The notes below the pieces were generated by a model, which was not told the DNA's origin, did not search any database, and worked only from the letters and a program-made list of their open reading frames with translations. A program made the position numbers and the translations under genes. A stretch of DNA of 9,709 nucleotides from an uncultured Erysipelotrichaceae bacterium (lineage in GTDB: Bacteria > Bacillota_I > Bacilli_A > Erysipelotrichales > Erysipelotrichaceae). Positions within the stretch are counted from its first letter, which is position 1. The number at the start of each line of letters is the position of its first letter. The stretch spans positions 1-9,709 of the forward strand of contig CAMOOA010000039.1 of the NCBI GenBank assembly GCA_946621045.1, written 5' to 3'. Shown piece after piece: positions 5,746-9,709 of this stretch.

Positions 5746-7041
5746 ATGATTGATCGTTATTCACGCAAGCCGATGAGGGATTTATGGAGTGAGGACGCCA
5801 AGTTTCAGGCATGGCTCGAAGTAGAGATTCTGATTGATGAGGCATGGTCAAAACTCGGCCTGATTCCGGAAGAAGATGTCCGCCTGATCCGCGATAAGGC
5901 AGCTTTTACAACCGACCGTATTCTTGAGATCGAAGAAACGACACATCACGATGTTGTGGCATTTACCCGCTGTGTCAGCGAGTCACTCGGCGAAGAAAAG
6001 AAATGGATTCATTACGGCGTCACCAGTACGGATGTAGTGGACACCGCATACGGGTACCGCTTCCGCAAGGCAAATGAGATTCTTGAAGAGGATATCCTTG
6101 CATTCATGGAGATTCTCAAAAACAACGCACTGAAATATAAAGATACCGTCATGATGGGACGTACGCACGGCGTGCATGCGGAGATCACGACATTCGGCAT
6201 GAAATTTGCCCTCTGGTATGAAGAGATGAAGCGCAACCTGGAACGCTTCCACGCCGCAAGAAAAGATGTGGAATGCGGAAAGATTTCCGGCGCTGTCGGT
6301 ACGTTTGCGAACATTCCGCCATTTGTGCAGGATTATGTATGTGAACATCTCGGCATCGAAAGTGCGAATATTTCCACCCAGATTCTTCAGCGTGACAGAC
6401 ACGCGCATTACTTCAGTGTTCTTGCGCTGATCGGATCCTCGCTGGAACAGATGGCAATGGAGATCCGTCATCTGCAGAGAACGGAAGTGCGTGAAGTGGA
6501 AGAACGTTTCCGCAAGGGACAGAAGGGAAGCAGCGCAATGCCGCACAAGCGCAATCCGATCGGCTCGGAAAACATCTGCGGATGTTCGAGAGTGCTGCGC
6601 GGTTATATGGTGACAGCGTTCGAAGATGTTCCGCTGTGGCATGAGCGTGATATTTCACACTCCAGCGCAGAGCGTATCATCGCACCGGATGCGACCGCAT
6701 TGCTTGACTACATGCTGAACCGCTTCGGAAAGATTCTGAATGATCTCACCGTCTTCCCGGAGAATATGAAGGCAAATATCTGGAAGACAAACGGTGTCAT
6801 CTTCAGCCAGCGCTTCATGCTGAAGCTGGTTGAAAAGGGATGGAGCCGCGAACAGGCTTATGATACGGTTCAGCCGCAGGCGATTAAAGCATGGGAAAAC
6901 AACATGGATTTCCGCAAGCTGATGGAAGGACTGCCGGAAGTTACCGCTGTTCTGACACCGGAAGAAATCGATGACTGCTTTGATACGTCGTATCATACCC
7001 ACCGCATTGATGAGATCTATCATCGGGTCGGACTGCTCTGA
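5746..7041 (+). CDS. purB: Adenylosuccinate lyase
   Basis: PurB is a cytoplasmic fumarase/aspartase-superfamily enzyme. It splits adenylosuccinate into AMP and fumarate, and SAICAR into AICAR and fumarate, so it serves twice in purine synthesis. The 431-residue length is that of the B. subtilis-type enzyme. Conserved histidines fall at the positions known in B. subtilis PurB: His68 (TTHHDV), His89 ([10 protein letters not shown]) and His141 ([10 protein letters not shown]). The superfamily signature [11 protein letters not shown] is at 261-271, with the mobile-loop serines 262/263, Lys268 and, shortly after, Glu275. The protein is complete to the C-terminus. The ATG start has AGGAGA 8 bases upstream. 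It is a single-gene transcript by layout: own promoter upstream and a shared hairpin terminator with cutC downstream. purA, the preceding step towards AMP, lies about 1.4 kb away on the other strand. Confidence 0.98.
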   Translation: MIDRYSRKPMRDLWSEDAKFQAWLEVEILIDEAWSKLGLIPEEDVRLIRDKAAFTTDRILEIEETTHHDVVAFTRCVSESLGEEKKWIHYGVTSTDVVDTAYGYRFRKANEILEEDILAFMEILKNNALKYKDTVMMGRTHGVHAEITTFGMKFALWYEEMKRNLERFHAARKDVECGKISGAVGTFANIPPFVQDYVCEHLGIESANISTQILQRDRHAHYFSVLALIGSSLEQMAMEIRHLQRTEVREVEERFRKGQKGSSAMPHKRNPIGSENICGCSRVLRGYMVTAFEDVPLWHERDISHSSAERIIAPDATALLDYMLNRFGKILNDLTVFPENMKANIWKTNGVIFSQRFMLKLVEKGWSREQAYDTVQPQAIKAWENNMDFRKLMEGLPEVTAVLTPEEIDDCFDTSYHTHRIDEIYHRVGLL

Positions 7042-7055
7042 AATTTACATAAATG

Positions 7056-7087
7056 AAAAAGGCGGAGTTTGTGTGACTTCGTCTTTT
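7056..7087. terminator. Bidirectional terminator between purB and cutC
   Basis: GGCGGAGT (7061-7068) pairs with ACTTCGTC (7076-7083) through eight pairs, two of them G-U in RNA, with a seven-base loop. AAAAA precedes and TTTT follows, so the stem can extend and both strands get a T-tract. It lies 14 bases after the purB stop and touches the cutC stop codon, as expected for two convergent genes sharing one terminator. Confidence 0.72.
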
Positions 7088-7875
7088 CAGTCGGCCAGGG
7101 TTGTTTCGTACTGTTCCTGTTCCAGCATTTCCGCATCTTCACGCGTCAGCACAGGCTGCCCGGATGCGGAGGCGTATGTGCGCAGAACGTTCATGACCGC
7201 CTGGATGTTTCTGGCATCAACGGCAGGCCAGGTTCCGCTGTCATTCCGCAGCGATTTGGCAGTCATATGAAACTGCCGCGAACCCGTTTCCTGTTTTACG
7301 GCGAGAATCGTGTCCGCATTGATGCCTGCCCCCGGCAGGATCGAAAGGGAAGGCTCATAGCGCAGGATCAGTTCCGCAATCAGCGGCGCGCCCTCGGGCG
7401 CAGTATCTTTCTGGCCGCTGGTAAGCACACGGTCAATACCGCATCGGATCAGTGCTTCCGCCGCAGCGAAGGGATCGGCAGTCTGATCAAATGCACGGTG
7501 AAACACAGCCTGGCATCCGCGTGCATGTGCCAGTTCGGCAAGTACAGCAGTGCGTTTTTCATCAACGGTATGATCCGGATTCAGAAATCCAAACACAATT
7601 CCGTCTGCGCCGTTCTCCAGCATCAGCTCCGCATCGCTGCGCATGATTTCAAATTCGGTTTCACTGTAGATAAAACCGGCAGCCCGCGGTCGTATCATGC
7701 ACATGACGGGAAGCGGTGTATGCTGTTTCGCAAAACGGAGAACAGAGAGGGACGGAGTCAGTCCGCCGAGTTCCAGTGCACTGTTCAGTTCAATTCTGTC
7801 AATCGGAAACCGGCACGCGGTCATAACATCTTCTGCGCTTCCGGCACAGATCTCAATCAGATTATCGGAAAACAT
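7087..7875 (-). CDS. cutC: CutC family protein (annotated copper homeostasis)
   Basis: CutC proteins are cytoplasmic TIM-barrel proteins named for copper tolerance; the biochemical role remains unsettled. The 262 residues show the family pattern in order: LIEICAGS (6-13), DRIELNSALELGGLTPS (26-42), PVMCMIRPRAAGFIYS (56-71), GADGIVFGFL (89-98), FHRAFDQTADP (125-135), RVLTSGQ (149-155), ILPGAGIN (179-186) and the late HMTA (203-206). The first Cys of the human copper-binding pair is kept (Cys10) but the second, in the RIELC motif, is Asn31 here. The call of ATG 7875 is not certain: AGAAAGG lies 15 bases upstream, too far, and an in-frame ATT at 7884-7882 would be ideally spaced. An in-frame TAA just before limits the choice to these. 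It converges with purB and diverges from the acetyltransferase gene. Confidence 0.93.
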   Translation of the reverse strand: MFSDNLIEICAGSAEDVMTACRFPIDRIELNSALELGGLTPSLSVLRFAKQHTPLPVMCMIRPRAAGFIYSETEFEIMRSDAELMLENGADGIVFGFLNPDHTVDEKRTAVLAELAHARGCQAVFHRAFDQTADPFAAAEALIRCGIDRVLTSGQKDTAPEGAPLIAELILRYEPSLSILPGAGINADTILAVKQETGSRQFHMTAKSLRNDSGTWPAVDARNIQAVMNVLRTYASASGQPVLTREDAEMLEQEQYETTLAD

Positions 7876-7887
7876 TCGTGCAATATG

Positions 7888-7917
7888 TTACCTTTCTTAT
7901 ACGTTCCATTATATACT
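7888..7917 (+). promoter_or_regulatory. Possible promoter of the GNAT gene
   Basis: TTACCT (7888-7893) and TATACT (7912-7917) form weak -35 and good -10 boxes with an 18-base spacer. The start near 7924 would leave a leader of about 23 bases carrying GGAG. GATAAT at 7925-7930 is an alternative -10. The element overlaps the cutC promoter on the other strand. Confidence 0.4.
7908..7913 (-). promoter_or_regulatory. Possible -10 box of the cutC promoter
   Basis: A perfect TATAAT is read on the - strand, with a start expected near 7901 and a leader of about 26 bases containing AGAAAGG. No recognisable -35 is found at 16-18 bases. It faces away from the GNAT promoter in the same AT-rich 71-base gap. 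Confidence 0.42.
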
Positions 7918-7946
7918 TTGCAAAGATAATAACGGAGACAGGAAAT

Positions 7947-8417
7947 ATGAGTGTAAGACGTGCGAAGGACAGGGATATTCCGCGGCTGAAGGAACTGCTT
8001 CTTCAGGTACTGAATATCCATGCGGAAGGAAGACCGGATATCTTCATTCCAAATACAACAAAATACAGCGATGAGGAACTGCGGGAGATGATCCGCTGTG
8101 AAGACACGCCGGTATTTGTGGATACCGACGAAAACGACAATGTAATCGGATATGCGATGTGTATTGTCCAGCACCGTCTGCACTCTTCCAATATGACGGA
8201 TATCATCACCGTATTTATCGATGATCTCTGTGTGGATCAGAACGCGCGTCATTCCGGCTGCGGAAGACAGATCTATGATGCGGTAAAGGACTATGCATTA
8301 TCGATCGGTGCTTACCATATCACGCTGAATGTATGGACCTGCAATCCGTCTGCGATAGCCTTTTATGAGTCTGTCGGCCTGTCAAAGATGGAATATGTCA
8401 TGGAAGAGATTCTCTGA
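7947..8417 (+). CDS. GNAT family N-acetyltransferase
   Basis: This 156-residue protein has the GCN5-related acetyltransferase fold, which transfers an acetyl group from acetyl-CoA to an amine. It begins with the common SVRRAKDRDIPRLKELL start helix. Motif A is clear: the strand VFIDDLCVDQNAR followed by the pyrophosphate-binding loop RHSGCG of the R/Q-x-x-G-x-G type (about residues 107-112) and a helix. Motif B, NPSAIAFYESVGLSKMEYVM, has the usual late Tyr. The substrate cannot be predicted; it may be a small molecule or a protein N-terminus or lysine. The start is ATG 7947 with GGAG 9 bases before it; upstream in-frame codons from 7878 lack a ribosome binding site and would overlap the cutC leader. 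It is a single-gene unit between two oppositely directed genes. Confidence 0.92.
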   Translation: MSVRRAKDRDIPRLKELLLQVLNIHAEGRPDIFIPNTTKYSDEELREMIRCEDTPVFVDTDENDNVIGYAMCIVQHRLHSSNMTDIITVFIDDLCVDQNARHSGCGRQIYDAVKDYALSIGAYHITLNVWTCNPSAIAFYESVGLSKMEYVMEEIL

Positions 8418-8437
8418 TTCAGAAATTTGAAGTCATT

Positions 8438-8471
8438 AAAAAGGGGTCGGTTCAAGTGAACCGGCCTCTTT
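8438..8471. terminator. Bidirectional terminator between the GNAT gene and purA
   Basis: AGGGGTCGGTTC (8442-8453) pairs with GAACCGGCCTCT (8458-8469) as 12 pairs, two of them G-U in RNA, with the loop AAGT. On the - strand the stem is followed by TTTTTAAT, a good T-tract 17 bases past the purA stop. On the + strand only TTT follows, so it is stronger for purA than for the acetyltransferase gene. Confidence 0.85.
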
Positions 8472-8487
8472 AGTAATGGTGATGAAT

Positions 8488-9709
<1,222 letters not shown>

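Noticed and set aside
7069..7929. Open frame of 286 codons on the + strand opposite cutC
   Set aside because: The - strand gives a full CutC protein with family motifs; the + frame has no recognisable domain and runs through the bidirectional terminator.

Overview
The window is a piece of a bacterial chromosome carrying ordinary housekeeping genes. It most likely comes from a low-to-mid GC Gram-positive (Bacillota). The Erysipelotrichia or a neighbouring class is my best guess from the LeuRS, ScpA/ScpB and PurB protein character and from the two lipoproteins with Clostridia/Erysipelotrichia-type domains; this placement is inference. The genetic code looks standard, with TGA used as a stop. 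No tRNA, rRNA, CRISPR array, insertion sequence or phage gene was seen.

Left part (1-4875, all + strand). The 3' three quarters of leuS (leucyl-tRNA synthetase) ends at a textbook intrinsic terminator. After a 98-base gap begins a tightly packed four-gene unit: scpA and scpB (the non-SMC condensin subunits), then two predicted lipoproteins, an SGNH/GDSL-type hydrolase and a DUF4358-like protein. Each junction is an overlap (ATGA, ATGA, then 23 bases), so chromosome-segregation genes and surface lipoproteins appear to be co-transcribed and partly translationally coupled. scpA has a consensus TATAAT only 5 bases before its ATG and no Shine-Dalgarno sequence, which suggests a leaderless mRNA. 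ScpB carries an unusual acidic, repeat-bearing N-terminal extension of about 145 residues.

Middle (4855-5745). A Crp/Fnr-family regulator lies on the - strand, convergent with the lipoprotein unit. Their coding ends overlap by 21 bases. The only good + strand terminator for the scp/lipoprotein unit lies inside the regulator gene, so the two transcripts should overlap antisense by about 200 bases. A perfect 20-bp palindrome lies between the regulator's promoter and its start codon and looks like an autoregulatory operator. The intergenic region is shared with a divergent promoter for purB.

Right part (5746-9709). purB (+; adenylosuccinate lyase) and cutC (-) converge on a shared bidirectional terminator. 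cutC and a GNAT acetyltransferase gene (+) diverge from a short AT-rich promoter region. The acetyltransferase gene and purA (-; adenylosuccinate synthetase, cut by the window end) converge on a second bidirectional terminator. PurA and PurB catalyse the two successive steps from IMP to AMP. Here they sit about 1.4 kb apart on opposite strands, with cutC and the acetyltransferase between them. I found no fully novel system. The points most worth a second look are the leaderless scpA start, the ScpB extension, the scp-lipoprotein operon, the terminator buried in the antisense regulator gene, and the 20-bp palindrome.
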